Below are positions 52,428-60,711 of a DNA stretch of 64,000 nt, piece by piece; within the stretch, counting starts at the first letter, position 1, and every line of letters starts with the position of its first letter. The notes beneath the pieces were generated by a model. That model was not told the DNA's origin and did not search any database. It was given only the letters and a program-made list of their open reading frames with translations. Made by a program: the position numbers and the translations under genes. Source of the DNA: JAWKWH01 sp041397625 (GTDB taxonomy: Bacteria > Pseudomonadota > Alphaproteobacteria > Rhizobiales > Rhizobiaceae); contig JAWKWH010000007.1 in assembly GCA_041397625.1 (NCBI GenBank), positions 1-64,000 on the forward strand, in the 5' to 3' direction.

Positions 52428-53057
52428 ATGAGCGACCTACTCTCACTCGGCGCACCGGAACTGGCCGCGCTTTTGTGCAGCCGCGTCTGCCATGACATCA
52501 TTTCGCCGGTCGGTGCCATCAATAACGGCCTTGAATTACTCGACGAGGGCGGCGCCGACGAGGACGCCATGGCGCTGATCCGCGCCAGCGCGCGCAACGC
52601 CTCGGCCCGGCTGCAATATGCCCGTATCGCCTTCGGCGCGGCCGGCTCCGCCGGGATGCAGATCGACACTGGCGATGCCGAGGCGGTCGCAAGTGCCTTC
52701 ATGGCCAACGAAAAGCCGGAATTCACCTGGACGGGCACGCGTGCGCTGCTGCCAAAAAACCAGGTCAAGCTGCTGCTCAATCTGCTGCTGGTGGCCAATG
52801 CCGCCATTCCGCGCGGCGGCAGAATCGAAGTGACGCTCGAAAGCGGCGGAGAGAAGCCGGTCTTCACCCTGAAGGCCACTGGCCCGATGATGCGCGTGCC
52901 GTCCAAGTTCCTGGAAATGCATTCCGGCCGCGCGCCGGAGGAACCGATCGACGCGCACGCGGTCCAGCCCTACTACACCCTTCTGCTAGCTCGCGAGGCC
53001 GGCATGACCATCGATATTATCGCTCATTCCGACGAGATCGTGCTCAAGGCATCGTAA
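52428..53057 (+). CDS. chpT: Histidine phosphotransferase ChpT
   Basis: A 209-residue HPT protein with the histidine-kinase-like fold. The phospho-accepting His22 lies in RVCHDIISPVGAINNGLELL, followed by a dimerising helical hairpin and a degenerate ATPase-like domain (about 90-205). ChpT relays phosphate from CckA to CtrA and CpdR. ATG 52428 follows CAGGAG; the upstream frame is rejected. ctrA itself lies 760 bases downstream on the opposite strand. Confidence 0.93.
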   Translation: MSDLLSLGAPELAALLCSRVCHDIISPVGAINNGLELLDEGGADEDAMALIRASARNASARLQYARIAFGAAGSAGMQIDTGDAEAVASAFMANEKPEFTWTGTRALLPKNQVKLLLNLLLVANAAIPRGGRIEVTLESGGEKPVFTLKATGPMMRVPSKFLEMHSGRAPEEPIDAHAVQPYYTLLLAREAGMTIDIIAHSDEIVLKAS

Positions 53058-53301
53058 CCTTCTCGCAGACGCGGTCGGCTGGCTGCATCGACCGGCCGAG
53101 CAGGGGCGAACGGCTTGCGGTTCTAGCAGCAATATCTATGACTACTTTTTGGTAAACGTGCGGGCGGCAAGTATTGGCCGGCATTTGCTAGTAGAAACTT
53201 TACCCTGTCTCTTTTCATGTTTTTTACCCGGCCGGCTTAGGATCAGGGCCATAACGGGAGCGCGGAATAGTAGTGCCGCGTTGGCGAAAAGGACAAGAAC
53301 C

Positions 53302-53673
53302 ATGAAACGCTGCATGATTGTGGATGATTCCAGTGTCATCAGAAAGGTCGCCAAACGCATTCTGGCCGGACCGGCAATGCTGGTCGTCGAGGCATCGAGC
53401 GGCGAGGAAGCGCTGGGCATGTGCATGGCGGATATGCCCGACGTCGTCATTGTCGACGGGGTCCTGCCGGACATGGAGGTGACCGAGTTCATCGAGCGTG
53501 TCAAACAGATCGGCGGCAGGGAGAAGACTCCCAAGATCGCCATCTGCATTCCGGAGATGGATATTGGCGCCATCATGCGCTCCAAGCGCGCAGGCGCTGC
53601 CGGTTTCATCATGAAACCGTTCGACCGGCCGCTGCTGATGGAGCGTTTCCGCGACATTCAGGCAGCCGCCTAA
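53302..53673 (+). CDS. Stand-alone response-regulator receiver domain
   Basis: A 123-residue single receiver. Acidic pocket MIVDDSSVIRK, phospho-accepting Asp in VIVDGVLPDMEV, Lys in FIMKPFD. The conserved switch Ser/Thr after strand 4 is not evident (KIAICIPEMDIG), so signal output may be unusual. It follows chpT by 244 bases and is followed by a bidirectional terminator. It could be an extra receiver for the ChpT relay or a motility (CheY-like) protein; the sequence does not match DivK or CpdR. Confidence 0.85.
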   Translation: MKRCMIVDDSSVIRKVAKRILAGPAMLVVEASSGEEALGMCMADMPDVVIVDGVLPDMEVTEFIERVKQIGGREKTPKIAICIPEMDIGAIMRSKRAGAAGFIMKPFDRPLLMERFRDIQAAA

Positions 53674-53750
53674 AGGGCGGTTGGCTACGTCCGATCACGT
53701 CCGGGGCTTGATACTGGAAATGCTTTCCAGGCGAGCGGACACGTGAACGC

Positions 53751-53778
53751 AAAAACCCGGCCACTGGCCGGGTTTTTT
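53751..53778. terminator. Bidirectional intrinsic terminator between the receiver gene and ctrA
   Basis: AAAAACCCGGCC-ACT-GGCCGGGTTTTTT: a perfect 7-bp GC core extended by A/T pairs, with T-runs on both strands. It separates the convergent receiver gene and ctrA. A second small stem CTGGAAA/TTTCCAG lies just upstream (53714-53730). Confidence 0.92.
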
Positions 53779-53816
53779 CATGCCATTTTTTCCAAGTCCT
53801 TGAAATAACTTGAGGA

Positions 53817-54512
53817 TCAGGCGCTTTCGCGGATCTCTTCCGGTTCGCGCAGCACGTAGCCGCGGCCCCAGACCGTCTCGATATAGTTCTGTCCGCCGGA
53901 GGCCAGATCGAGCTTCTTGCGCAGTTTGCAGATGAACACGTCGATGATTTTCAGTTCCGGCTCATCCATGCCGCCATAAAGATGGTTGAGGAACATCTCC
54001 TTGGTCAACGTCGTGCCCTTGCGCAGCGACAGGAGTTCCAGCATCTGGTATTCCTTGCCGGTCAGGTGCACGCGCTGCCCGCCGACTTCCACCGTCTTGG
54101 CATCGAGATTGACCACCAGGTCGCCGGTCGTGATCACCGACTGGGCGTGGCCCTTCGAACGGCGCACGATGGCGTGGATGCGGGCGACGAGCTCGTCCTT
54201 GTGGAACGGCTTGGTCATGTAGTCGTCGGCGCCGAAGCCGAGGCCCCGCACCTTGTCCTCTATGCCGGCCATGCCCGAGAGAATGAGGATCGGCGTTTTG
54301 ACCTTGGACAACCGCAGGGTGCGCAGCACCTCGTAGCCGGACATGTCGGGAAGGTTCAGATCAAGAAGAATGATGTCGTAGTCGTAAAGCTTGCCGAGAT
54401 CGACGCCTTCTTCGCCCAGATCCGTGGTATACACGTTGAAACTCTCGGACTTCAGCATCAACTCGATGCTTTGTGCTGTCGCACTGTCATCTTCGATCAG
54501 CAGAACGCGCAT
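53817..54512 (-). CDS. ctrA: Cell-cycle master regulator CtrA
   Basis: A 231-residue OmpR-type response regulator: receiver (acidic pocket LIEDDSA, phospho-Asp in IILLDLNLPDMSGYEV, Lys in MTKPFHK) and C-terminal winged helix (LTGKEYQMLELLSLRKGTTL ... FICKLRKKLDLASGGQNYIETVWGRGYVL). This near-invariant alphaproteobacterial sequence binds TTAA-N7-TTAA boxes and blocks or activates replication and division genes. The C-terminus ends ESA rather than the AA degron of Caulobacter. The start is ATG 54512; the upstream DNA has four GANTC sites and a CtrA-like box. Confidence 0.98.
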   Translation of the reverse strand: MRVLLIEDDSATAQSIELMLKSESFNVYTTDLGEEGVDLGKLYDYDIILLDLNLPDMSGYEVLRTLRLSKVKTPILILSGMAGIEDKVRGLGFGADDYMTKPFHKDELVARIHAIVRRSKGHAQSVITTGDLVVNLDAKTVEVGGQRVHLTGKEYQMLELLSLRKGTTLTKEMFLNHLYGGMDEPELKIIDVFICKLRKKLDLASGGQNYIETVWGRGYVLREPEEIRESA

Positions 54513-54948
54513 TTCATTCCCCTTGTTCCACCGCGACCCCCTCTGCAGCCCAGCCGAGCGCGGTAGTCATTGCCTTGCGCCGAAGTTTGCAGCCAATTGG
54601 TTAACAAATTCTGATTCGCCTTGGCAAGTGTTTGCATCGAAATTAATGATTCAAGATAGACTCTTGATTCCACTAATTTATCGACACACTGCTATCTTAA
54701 GGTGATAGGTTAACAAATCGTTACAAGCGACTCGGCCGACTCACCTTGTTCAATGTGGCAAATGCAGCGGAATTTTTACCGTGCCTTAAGCCCTGCCGCT
54801 TATGATTAACGATGCCCGTAAACGAAAGGTTACCGGAAGGCCGATTTGGCCTGGCTTCTTAACCGGCGACAGGGTGGCGGGCACGGTGTTTTTGAGAGTT
54901 TTGGCGTCGGTGATTCGGCGTCTTTGTCTGGTGTTGGAGTATTGAGTG
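54513..54948. promoter_or_regulatory. Divergent ctrA/fliJ-like control region with CcrM (GANTC) cluster and a CtrA-like box
   Basis: This 436-base region is AT-rich for the window. Four GANTC sites lie within 58 bases (54613, 54648, 54659, 54666), and a fifth at 54912. CcrM methylates GANTC, and hemimethylation controls ctrA in other alphaproteobacteria. A TTAA-N7-TTAC sequence (54710-54724) resembles a CtrA-binding box and could serve autoregulation. No other gene was found. Confidence 0.75.
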
Positions 54949-55326
54949 ATGAAGTCACGGGAAAACCTCGTCCGCCTGAAACGGTTTCAGGTCAACGAAA
55001 AAGCCAGGCAACTGCAGCAGATCGACGTGATGATCACCGAATTCGAGCGCATGGCCGGCGAACTCGAGGTTCAGATCTCGGCGGAGGAGAAAAAGGCGGG
55101 GATTACGGATGTCAATCATTTCGCCTATCCGACCTTTGCCAAGGCCGCCCGTCAGCGTCGCGACAATTTGATGCAATCGCGCGGGGGCCTGGATGAACAG
55201 CGCGCCGCCGCCGAAACCGCCCTGGCGGAAGCAAACGCCGAACTCGCCAAGGCCGAGATGCTGGAAAACCGCGACGCCAAGGCGCGCGAACCGGAGCCGG
55301 ACAACCGCCGCGCCATGATCGGCTAG
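54949..55326 (+). CDS. FliJ-like flagellar export coiled-coil protein
   Basis: A 125-residue helical protein: MKSRENLVRLKRFQVNEKAR opens a long coiled coil (about 10-105) of FliJ type, with a Pro/Arg-rich end. FliJ helps the flagellar export ATPase. In Rhizobiales a FliJ-like gene is commonly placed next to ctrA; no other flagellar gene is here. The start is ATG 54949, with GTG 54946 immediately before it. Confidence 0.75.
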   Translation: MKSRENLVRLKRFQVNEKARQLQQIDVMITEFERMAGELEVQISAEEKKAGITDVNHFAYPTFAKAARQRRDNLMQSRGGLDEQRAAAETALAEANAELAKAEMLENRDAKAREPEPDNRRAMIG

Positions 55327-55358
55327 TATCGCCGGCTTTTCAAAAGGTTACATGAATT

Positions 55359-55393
55359 GGAGGCCGCTCCGTGAGTGGCCTCCGTCATTTTTT
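55359..55393 (+). terminator. Rho-independent terminator after the FliJ-like gene
   Basis: Stem GGAGGCC/GGCCTCC (55359-55365 with 55377-55383), extendable by a CT/AG pair inside the loop, followed by GTCATTTTTT. Confidence 0.8.
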
Positions 55394-55422
55394 GGGCGAT
55401 GATTTTCGATGGTCAATGCCGG

Positions 55423-55701
55423 CTATCTGATGACGTCGGCCCATTCGGGATGGCGTAGGCTCTGCGCCCTGAAGAACGGGCACAGCGGTATGATCTTCCA
55501 GCCGCCGCCTCGCGCTTCGTCCACGGCGTGCAAGGCGAGGGCCAATCCGACACCTTTGCCGCGCAGGGCGTCGGGAACGCCGGTATGGTCGATGATGATC
55601 GTCTGAGGTGACAGCCGGCTATAGGTCATCTCCGCCTCGTGGCCATCGACCTCGACAACATAACGGCCACCGCTCGGCCCGGTTTCTTCCCTGATTTTCA
55701 T
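55423..55701 (-). CDS. YidJ/YjdJ-type small GNAT acetyltransferase
   Basis: A 92-residue mini-GNAT protein: MTYSRLSPQTIIIDHTGVP, DALRGKGVGLALALHAVDEAR (acetyl-CoA loop RGKGVG) and the C-terminal KIIPLCPFFRAQSLRHPEWADVI. This compact form matches the GCN5-related N-acetyltransferase-like group (PF14542). Substrate unknown. It converges with the FliJ-like gene past the terminator. Confidence 0.9.
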   Translation of the reverse strand: MKIREETGPSGGRYVVEVDGHEAEMTYSRLSPQTIIIDHTGVPDALRGKGVGLALALHAVDEARGGGWKIIPLCPFFRAQSLRHPEWADVIR

Positions 55702-55730
55702 TTGCCCGTTTCTCCAGTGCGTTTGCGGCG

Positions 55731-56231
55731 ATGTTTATGTTTCATTTTCCGCCTGGTTTGGCTACGTCCTCACGCATGCGCCGCATATTCGCCCTGAGCC
55801 TGTTCCTTGCAACCGTTTGCTACGTATTGGGAATATCTCAACCGCTCGTCCGGATCGAGCGGCTGTGGATTTTCGAGGAAGAGCCGTCGCTGGTCCAGAT
55901 GATCGCCAGCCTTTGGAGCGGGGGAGACCGCCCGCTTGCCGTGTTCGTCGGCCTGTTCTCGGTTGCCGCGCCGGCTGCAAAGCTGGCGTTGCTGCATGTT
56001 GCCGCGGCCGATTCCGATGGCAAGCCGCTGCCAGCCTGGTTTCGCGCCATCGCCCGCTGGTCGATGCTCGACGTGGTTCTGGTCGCAATCGTCATTTTCG
56101 CGGTCAAGACATCGGGCCTCGCCACCGCGGCGACCAAGTCCGGCCTCTGGTTCTTCGCCGCCTCGGTGTTTCTCACCGCTGCCGCGTCGACACTGGCGCA
56201 ACGGCAACGGAAAACCGGCCGCTCTGATTGA
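55731..56231 (+). CDS. PqiA-like membrane protein (paraquat-inducible protein A family)
   Basis: A 166-residue protein with four predicted membrane helices (about 18-35, 65-88, 108-128, 135-155). Family features are VCYVLGISQPLVRIERLWIF, RPLAVFVGLFSVAAPAAKLALL and RWSMLDVVLVAIVIFAVK. PqiA proteins form half of lipid-transport (MCE) systems, but this is a single-domain stand-alone copy with no MCE partner nearby. Start may be ATG 55731 or ATG 55776 (MRRIFALSL). Confidence 0.88.
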   Translation: MFMFHFPPGLATSSRMRRIFALSLFLATVCYVLGISQPLVRIERLWIFEEEPSLVQMIASLWSGGDRPLAVFVGLFSVAAPAAKLALLHVAAADSDGKPLPAWFRAIARWSMLDVVLVAIVIFAVKTSGLATAATKSGLWFFAASVFLTAAASTLAQRQRKTGRSD

Positions 56232-56274
56232 GGGCCGGTCGCGAAGGCTTGATGGTGGTCTCGTTGTCGCCGGA

Positions 56275-56550
56275 TCAGTGCCGGTACTGCTGGATGCGCG
56301 TGGTACGCAGGCCGGCCAGACCGTATTCGTCGATCGACGCCTGCCAGGAGAGAAATTCCTCGACCGTCAGCTTGTAGCGGCTGCACGCCTCTTCCAGGCT
56401 CAAAAGGCCGCCACGCACCGCTGCGACAACCTCCGCCTTGCGGCGGATGACCCAGCGACGGGTATTCGTCGGGGGCAGATCGGCGATCGTCAGAGGGCTG
56501 CCATCGGGCCCGATGACATATTTTACACGCGGGCGAACCAGATCGGTCAT
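56275..56550 (-). CDS. sciP: CtrA inhibitor SciP (DUF1153)
   Basis: A 91-residue helix-turn-helix protein; the core (TNTRRWVIRRKAEVVAAVRG, LSLEEACSRYKLTVEEFLSW) is the near-invariant SciP sequence. SciP binds CtrA at its promoters in G1 and limits CtrA-driven transcription. It closes the CtrA circuit with ctrA and chpT in the same 5 kb. Its upstream DNA carries a TTAA-N7-CTAA box, consistent with activation by CtrA. Confidence 0.96.
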   Translation of the reverse strand: MTDLVRPRVKYVIGPDGSPLTIADLPPTNTRRWVIRRKAEVVAAVRGGLLSLEEACSRYKLTVEEFLSWQASIDEYGLAGLRTTRIQQYRH

Positions 56551-56921
56551 GATACTCTCTACTCACTCGCCGGCTCCACACACACGGAACCGCAACGCCG
56601 CCAGACTAGCCACACAGCTTTAAAAAAAGCCTAAGCGGTCGCTAACGGCCCGGTAATGAACCTGAATCAACCCTTATCACGTCCGTTAATCCGCTTTCTG
56701 TTGGTCAATTTCCCGATCCTTCCTAGATAGAACGCATGCTTGCGGCCGGCGGAGGCCGGCATTGCGGATGGCAACCGTATGCGCTAGGCGGAAATGCAAC
56801 GACTGTCCGTCATTGCGTCCGGTTTGCCACGGCGGGCCGTGCGGGCGCCGGGGCAGCAGGCGGTCGGCGCCGACAGGATGAGAAGCCCGTAACCGGACCG
56901 CAAGGCCGATGGAGATATCGG
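56551..56921. promoter_or_regulatory. Divergent sciP/mnmA control region with CtrA-like boxes
   Basis: A 371-base region. TTAA-N7-CTAA at 56620-56634 is a one-mismatch CtrA box 70 bases upstream of sciP, and a weaker CTAA-N7-GTAA follows at 56642-56656. One GANTC site lies at 56664. The right part should drive mnmA. No further gene was recognised. Confidence 0.6.
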
Positions 56922-58103
56922 ATGAACAGCCTCGATATCGATCGTGACCCCGAAAAGACCCGCGTCGTCGTCGCGATGTCGGGAGGGGTGGATTCGTCCG
57001 TTGTGGCCGGCCTGATGAAGCGCGAGGGTTACGACGTCGTCGGTGTCACGCTGCAGCTTTACGATCACGGCGCCGCGGTCCACCGGGCGGGTTCATGCTG
57101 CGCCGGCCAGGATATCGACGATGCGCGGCGCGTAGCCGAAACGCTTGGCGTACCGCATTATGTGCTCAACTATGAGCGTCGCTTCCGCGAAGCCGTTATC
57201 GATCCGTTCGCCGAGAGCTATGCGGCGGGTGAAACGCCGATCCCCTGTGTCGCCTGCAACCAGACGGTCAAGTTCGCCGACCTGCTGGCCACTGCGCGCG
57301 AACTCGGCGCCGACGTGCTTGCGACCGGCCACTATGTGAGGAGCCGGCGCAACGGCGCCCACCGCGCGCTCTATCGTCCGGTCGACATCGACCGCGACCA
57401 AAGCTACTTCCTGTTCGCGACCACGCAGGAGCAGCTCGATTTTCTGCGCTTTCCGCTTGGTGACCTGCCGAAGCCCGATGTGCGGGCCCTGGCCGCGGGG
57501 ATGGGACTGGCCGTCGCCGACAAGCATGACAGTCAGGACATCTGCTTCGTGCCGCAGGGCCGCTATTCCGATATCATCGCCAAGCTCAGGCCCGAGGCGG
57601 CGGCGCCGGGCGACATCGTGCATATCGACGGCCGCGTGCTTGGCCGCCACGATGGGATTTTGCACTACACGATCGGCCAGCGCCGCGGTATCGGCGTCGC
57701 CACCGGCGAACCTCTCTATGTGATGCATCTGGATGCCGACCGGTCGCGCGTGATCGTTGGTCCGCGCGAGGCGCTGGAAACCTCCAGGATCATCCTGCGC
57801 GATATGAACTGGCTCGGCGACGGGCCGCTTGAGGACCTGCCGGGCGGCGGGATCGAATTGTTCGCACGCGTGCGTTCGACCCGACCTCCGTGCCCGGCGC
57901 TGCTGCGCCGTGAAGCGGGTGTGACCAGCGTGGAACTCGCAGGGCCGGAAACCGGCGTGGCGCCCGGTCAGGCCTGCGTTCTCTATTCCGACGAGGGCAC
58001 CGGCTCGCGTGTCTTCGGCGGGGGGTTCATCGACCGCACCGAGGGAACCGCCGAAACCGAGGCGATGCTGAGAAAGTTGACCGGCGAGCGGGTTCGCGCC
58101 TGA
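56922..58103 (+). CDS. mnmA: tRNA-specific 2-thiouridylase
   Basis: A 393-residue enzyme with the PP-loop MSGGVDSSVVAGL, the first catalytic cysteine in IPCVACNQTVKF, the second in DSQDICFVPQGRY, and the C-terminal CVLYSDEG. It adds sulphur to U34 of Lys, Glu and Gln tRNAs. ATG 56922 is chosen because the upstream frame (from 56736) is unlike the family. It converges with the aminotransferase gene. Confidence 0.96.
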   Translation: MNSLDIDRDPEKTRVVVAMSGGVDSSVVAGLMKREGYDVVGVTLQLYDHGAAVHRAGSCCAGQDIDDARRVAETLGVPHYVLNYERRFREAVIDPFAESYAAGETPIPCVACNQTVKFADLLATARELGADVLATGHYVRSRRNGAHRALYRPVDIDRDQSYFLFATTQEQLDFLRFPLGDLPKPDVRALAAGMGLAVADKHDSQDICFVPQGRYSDIIAKLRPEAAAPGDIVHIDGRVLGRHDGILHYTIGQRRGIGVATGEPLYVMHLDADRSRVIVGPREALETSRIILRDMNWLGDGPLEDLPGGGIELFARVRSTRPPCPALLRREAGVTSVELAGPETGVAPGQACVLYSDEGTGSRVFGGGFIDRTEGTAETEAMLRKLTGERVRA

Positions 58104-58124
58104 GCCGCAACGGCTACCGTCGTC

Positions 58125-59267
58125 CTATTCCGCCGCCTCGCGCCGGTTTTTCAGCGCGAACCGCCGGATGCAGTCGATCACCATGTCCTGGTCGGCCTCG
58201 CCAAGATAGGGATGCATGGGCAGGCACAGGATCCGGCCCGGCAAGGCCTCGGTCACGGGCAGGCCGCCCGGGACAACCGGGTAGTTTTCATATGCTTTCT
58301 GCCGGTGCAGCGGCTTTGGATAGTAGATCACCGAGGGGATGCCGTTTTCGGCCAGATGCGCCTTGAGCCCATCGCGGCCATCCGTCTCGATGGCGTATTG
58401 CGCCCAGGCCGAGCGGCTGCCGGTGGCGATGTCAGGCACCTTGACCACGTCGCCGAGGCCTTGCGCATAGCGCGCCGCCACCTGCTGGCGGGCCTCCATT
58501 TCCTCCTCGAGGATCGCCAGCTTCTCGATCAGGATCGCCGCCTGGATCGTGTCGAGCCGCGAATTGATGCCGACGCGGACATTGTCGTATTGACCGTCGC
58601 CCTTGCCGTGGAAGTTGAGCGAGCGCAGCAGTTCGGCAAGGGCATCGTCCTCGGTCAGCATCGCGCCGCCGTCGCCGTAGCAGCCGAGCGGCTTGGCCGG
58701 GTAGAAGCTGGTCGAGGCGACATGGCCGAAACCGCCGCACATATGACCGCCGGCCCGGCCGCCGATAGCCTGGGCGGCATCCTCGATAACGATCAGGTTC
58801 TCGCGCTCGGCGATTGCTCCGATTGCGGCGTAGTCTGCGGCAAGGCCGAACAGGTCGACCGGGATCACCGCACGCGGCTTGAGCCGTCCTTCGGCCTTTA
58901 CCGCGGCGATGGCCGCCTCGAGGCTCGCCGGATCCATGTTGTACGTGCCGGCCTCAACGTCGACGAAAACCGGTTCGGCCCGGCGCAGCGCCACCACCTC
59001 GGCCGTCGCAGCGAAGGTGAAGCTCGGACAGAACACCGCATCACCCGGTCCGATGTCGTGCGCCATCAGCGGCAGCATCAGGGCATCGGTGCCGTTGGCG
59101 CAGCCGATGACATGTTTCACGCCGACATAGTCGGCAAGCCGCTGCTCGAACTCGGCCACTTCGGGGCCGAGAATGTAGCGGCCCGAGTCCACCACCCGGT
59201 CGATGGCTGTCTTGAGCTCGCGCTCGATGCGCCCGCGCTGTGCGGCAAGATCGATGAACTGCATCAT
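58125..59267 (-). CDS. DegT/DnrJ/EryC1/StrS sugar aminotransferase
   Basis: A 380-residue PLP enzyme. MMQFIDLAAQRGRIERELKT opens the protein, GCANGTDALML and PSFTFAATAE are cofactor blocks, and Lys192 in FYPAKPLGCYGDGG is the PLP lysine. It transfers an amino group to a keto sugar nucleotide. It pairs with the upstream Gfo/Idh/MocA dehydrogenase (149 bases away), an arrangement found for GnnA/GnnB and WbpB/WbpE. ATG 59267 or 59264 is the start; a longer frame upstream is not family-like. Confidence 0.92.
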   Translation of the reverse strand: MMQFIDLAAQRGRIERELKTAIDRVVDSGRYILGPEVAEFEQRLADYVGVKHVIGCANGTDALMLPLMAHDIGPGDAVFCPSFTFAATAEVVALRRAEPVFVDVEAGTYNMDPASLEAAIAAVKAEGRLKPRAVIPVDLFGLAADYAAIGAIAERENLIVIEDAAQAIGGRAGGHMCGGFGHVASTSFYPAKPLGCYGDGGAMLTEDDALAELLRSLNFHGKGDGQYDNVRVGINSRLDTIQAAILIEKLAILEEEMEARQQVAARYAQGLGDVVKVPDIATGSRSAWAQYAIETDGRDGLKAHLAENGIPSVIYYPKPLHRQKAYENYPVVPGGLPVTEALPGRILCLPMHPYLGEADQDMVIDCIRRFALKNRREAAE

Positions 59268-59416
59268 GGTCTGTTTTTGCGCCCTGTACCCCGGCCGGTC
59301 AATCCGACCCTTGTTCCCCGGGCGGTCCATAGGCCGATTGGCGATCGAGCGCCAGCCGGAGCACTTCAAACCGTGCGGCAGGGTGTAACGAGGAGTGAAC
59401 GGAGCGGCTTCTGCGA

Positions 59417-60382
59417 TCAGGCGGGCTTGCTGTCGTGCTTCACCGTGCCGGCGGTCAGGATGCGCAGTACGCCGATCGCTTCCTCGCCGTCGGTACGCGG
59501 TTTCTCGCGCGTCTCGATGCAGGCGATGAAATGCTCCAGTTCGCGGGTCAGCGGCATGCCCTGCTGGATCGCCACATAGGAAGGCTCGTTCGTCGTGAAG
59601 GCCCATTGGCCGCTATCCTGCCACACGGCGTGGCGATAGACGGCGAGCTTGCGCTCCCACGGTTCCACATCGTCAAACACGGCCATTGCCTTGGTGCCGA
59701 CCACCGTCAGCCGTCGTTCGCGGTAGGGATTGAGCCGGGAGGCGAACAGGTGGCTGCGAATGCCGCCGGCAAACAGCATGTGCAGATGGGCGAAGTCGCT
59801 CAGGTGGTCGAGCAGTGCGGCGCCTTCGCCGCGCACCTTCACCGGCGCGGAGCCGGTTATCGCCAGGATCATCGACAGATCGTGCGGCGCCAGATCCCAC
59901 AGCGCATCGTTTTCGGTGTGGAACTTGCCAAGGCCGAGCCGGTGCGAATGAATGTATTTGACCTCGCCGAGCTCGCCCTCGGCGATCAGGCGCTCCAGCA
60001 TCTCGAAAGCCGGATGGAACCGCAGCACGTGGCCAACCATGAAGACGCGATCATGTTCGGCTGCGGCGTTCACGGCCGCCTCCGCCTCGCTCACCGTCAG
60101 CGCGATCGGCTTTTCCACCAGCACGTCCTTGCCGGCCTCGACGGCACGGATGGCGTATTCGGCATGGAACTGCGGCGGCAACGCCATGACGATGGCGTCG
60201 ATGTCATCGCGGCCGAACAGGTCGTCGGGAGCGATCGCCAAGCATTCCTGCTCGGAAGCGAAACCTTCCGCGCGGGCTGCGTTGGCGTCGGAAACCGCAT
60301 GAAGCGCGCCAAGGGACTTCAGCGTGCGGATATGGTTGCTGCCCCAGTAGCCACATCCGAGAACTGCGATACGCGGCGTCAT
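59417..60382 (-). CDS. Gfo/Idh/MocA-family sugar-nucleotide dehydrogenase
   Basis: A 321-residue NAD(P)-dependent oxidoreductase: Rossmann motif VLGCGYWGSNHIRTLKSLG, VEKPIALT (catalytic Lys) at about residue 90, then VGHVLRFHPAFEMLE. With the aminotransferase it could oxidise and aminate C3 of UDP-GlcNAc (GnnA-type) or UDP-GlcNAcA (WbpB-type). No UDP-GlcNAc dehydrogenase is nearby, which favours GnnA. ATG 60382 gives the standard family N-terminus, with AGG upstream; the 88-codon extension is rejected. Confidence 0.9.
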   Translation of the reverse strand: MTPRIAVLGCGYWGSNHIRTLKSLGALHAVSDANAARAEGFASEQECLAIAPDDLFGRDDIDAIVMALPPQFHAEYAIRAVEAGKDVLVEKPIALTVSEAEAAVNAAAEHDRVFMVGHVLRFHPAFEMLERLIAEGELGEVKYIHSHRLGLGKFHTENDALWDLAPHDLSMILAITGSAPVKVRGEGAALLDHLSDFAHLHMLFAGGIRSHLFASRLNPYRERRLTVVGTKAMAVFDDVEPWERKLAVYRHAVWQDSGQWAFTTNEPSYVAIQQGMPLTRELEHFIACIETREKPRTDGEEAIGVLRILTAGTVKHDSKPA

Positions 60383-60711
60383 CAAACCTGCCGGAAACGA
60401 GAATTCCGGCGAGACATATCGGTGCGTCTCGATTAACTCAACCCCTGGCTTGACGACAGGCGGTCTGGCGGCCTGAAGATTTGGCCATGGCGGGCGAGGG
60501 CGCGACGGTCGCGACGGCGCGCATCCGGCGGAACAAACGCCGCATTGCGGCGGCAAAGCTGCTTGACACCGCGCGAGCGCGCGCACTATATCCCGCCCGT
60601 CCACCGGGCAAGTGCAGTGCGGCCCGGACGGCAGCCGCGCCGGCATTCTCGACCGGGACCGCCTTCCTCGAAGGTTTGCGGCGGCTGGCCAGACGGACGA
60701 CGCCTTGGTAG
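60383..60711. other. Intergenic region between the dehydrogenase gene and tRNA-Met
   Basis: About 330 bases with promoter elements for the dehydrogenase operon (minus strand) and for the tRNA (plus strand, listed separately). A GC-rich plus-strand open frame at 60481-60711 has no ribosome-binding site or family signal and is not called. Confidence 0.45.
60562..60592 (+). promoter_or_regulatory. Probable sigma-70 promoter of tRNA-Met
   Basis: CTTGACA (60562-60568) and CTATATC (60586-60592) give a near-perfect match to the rhizobial CTTGAC-N17-CTATAT consensus with an 18-base spacer. The start would be near 60599, giving a leader of about 110 bases before the tRNA. Confidence 0.8.
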
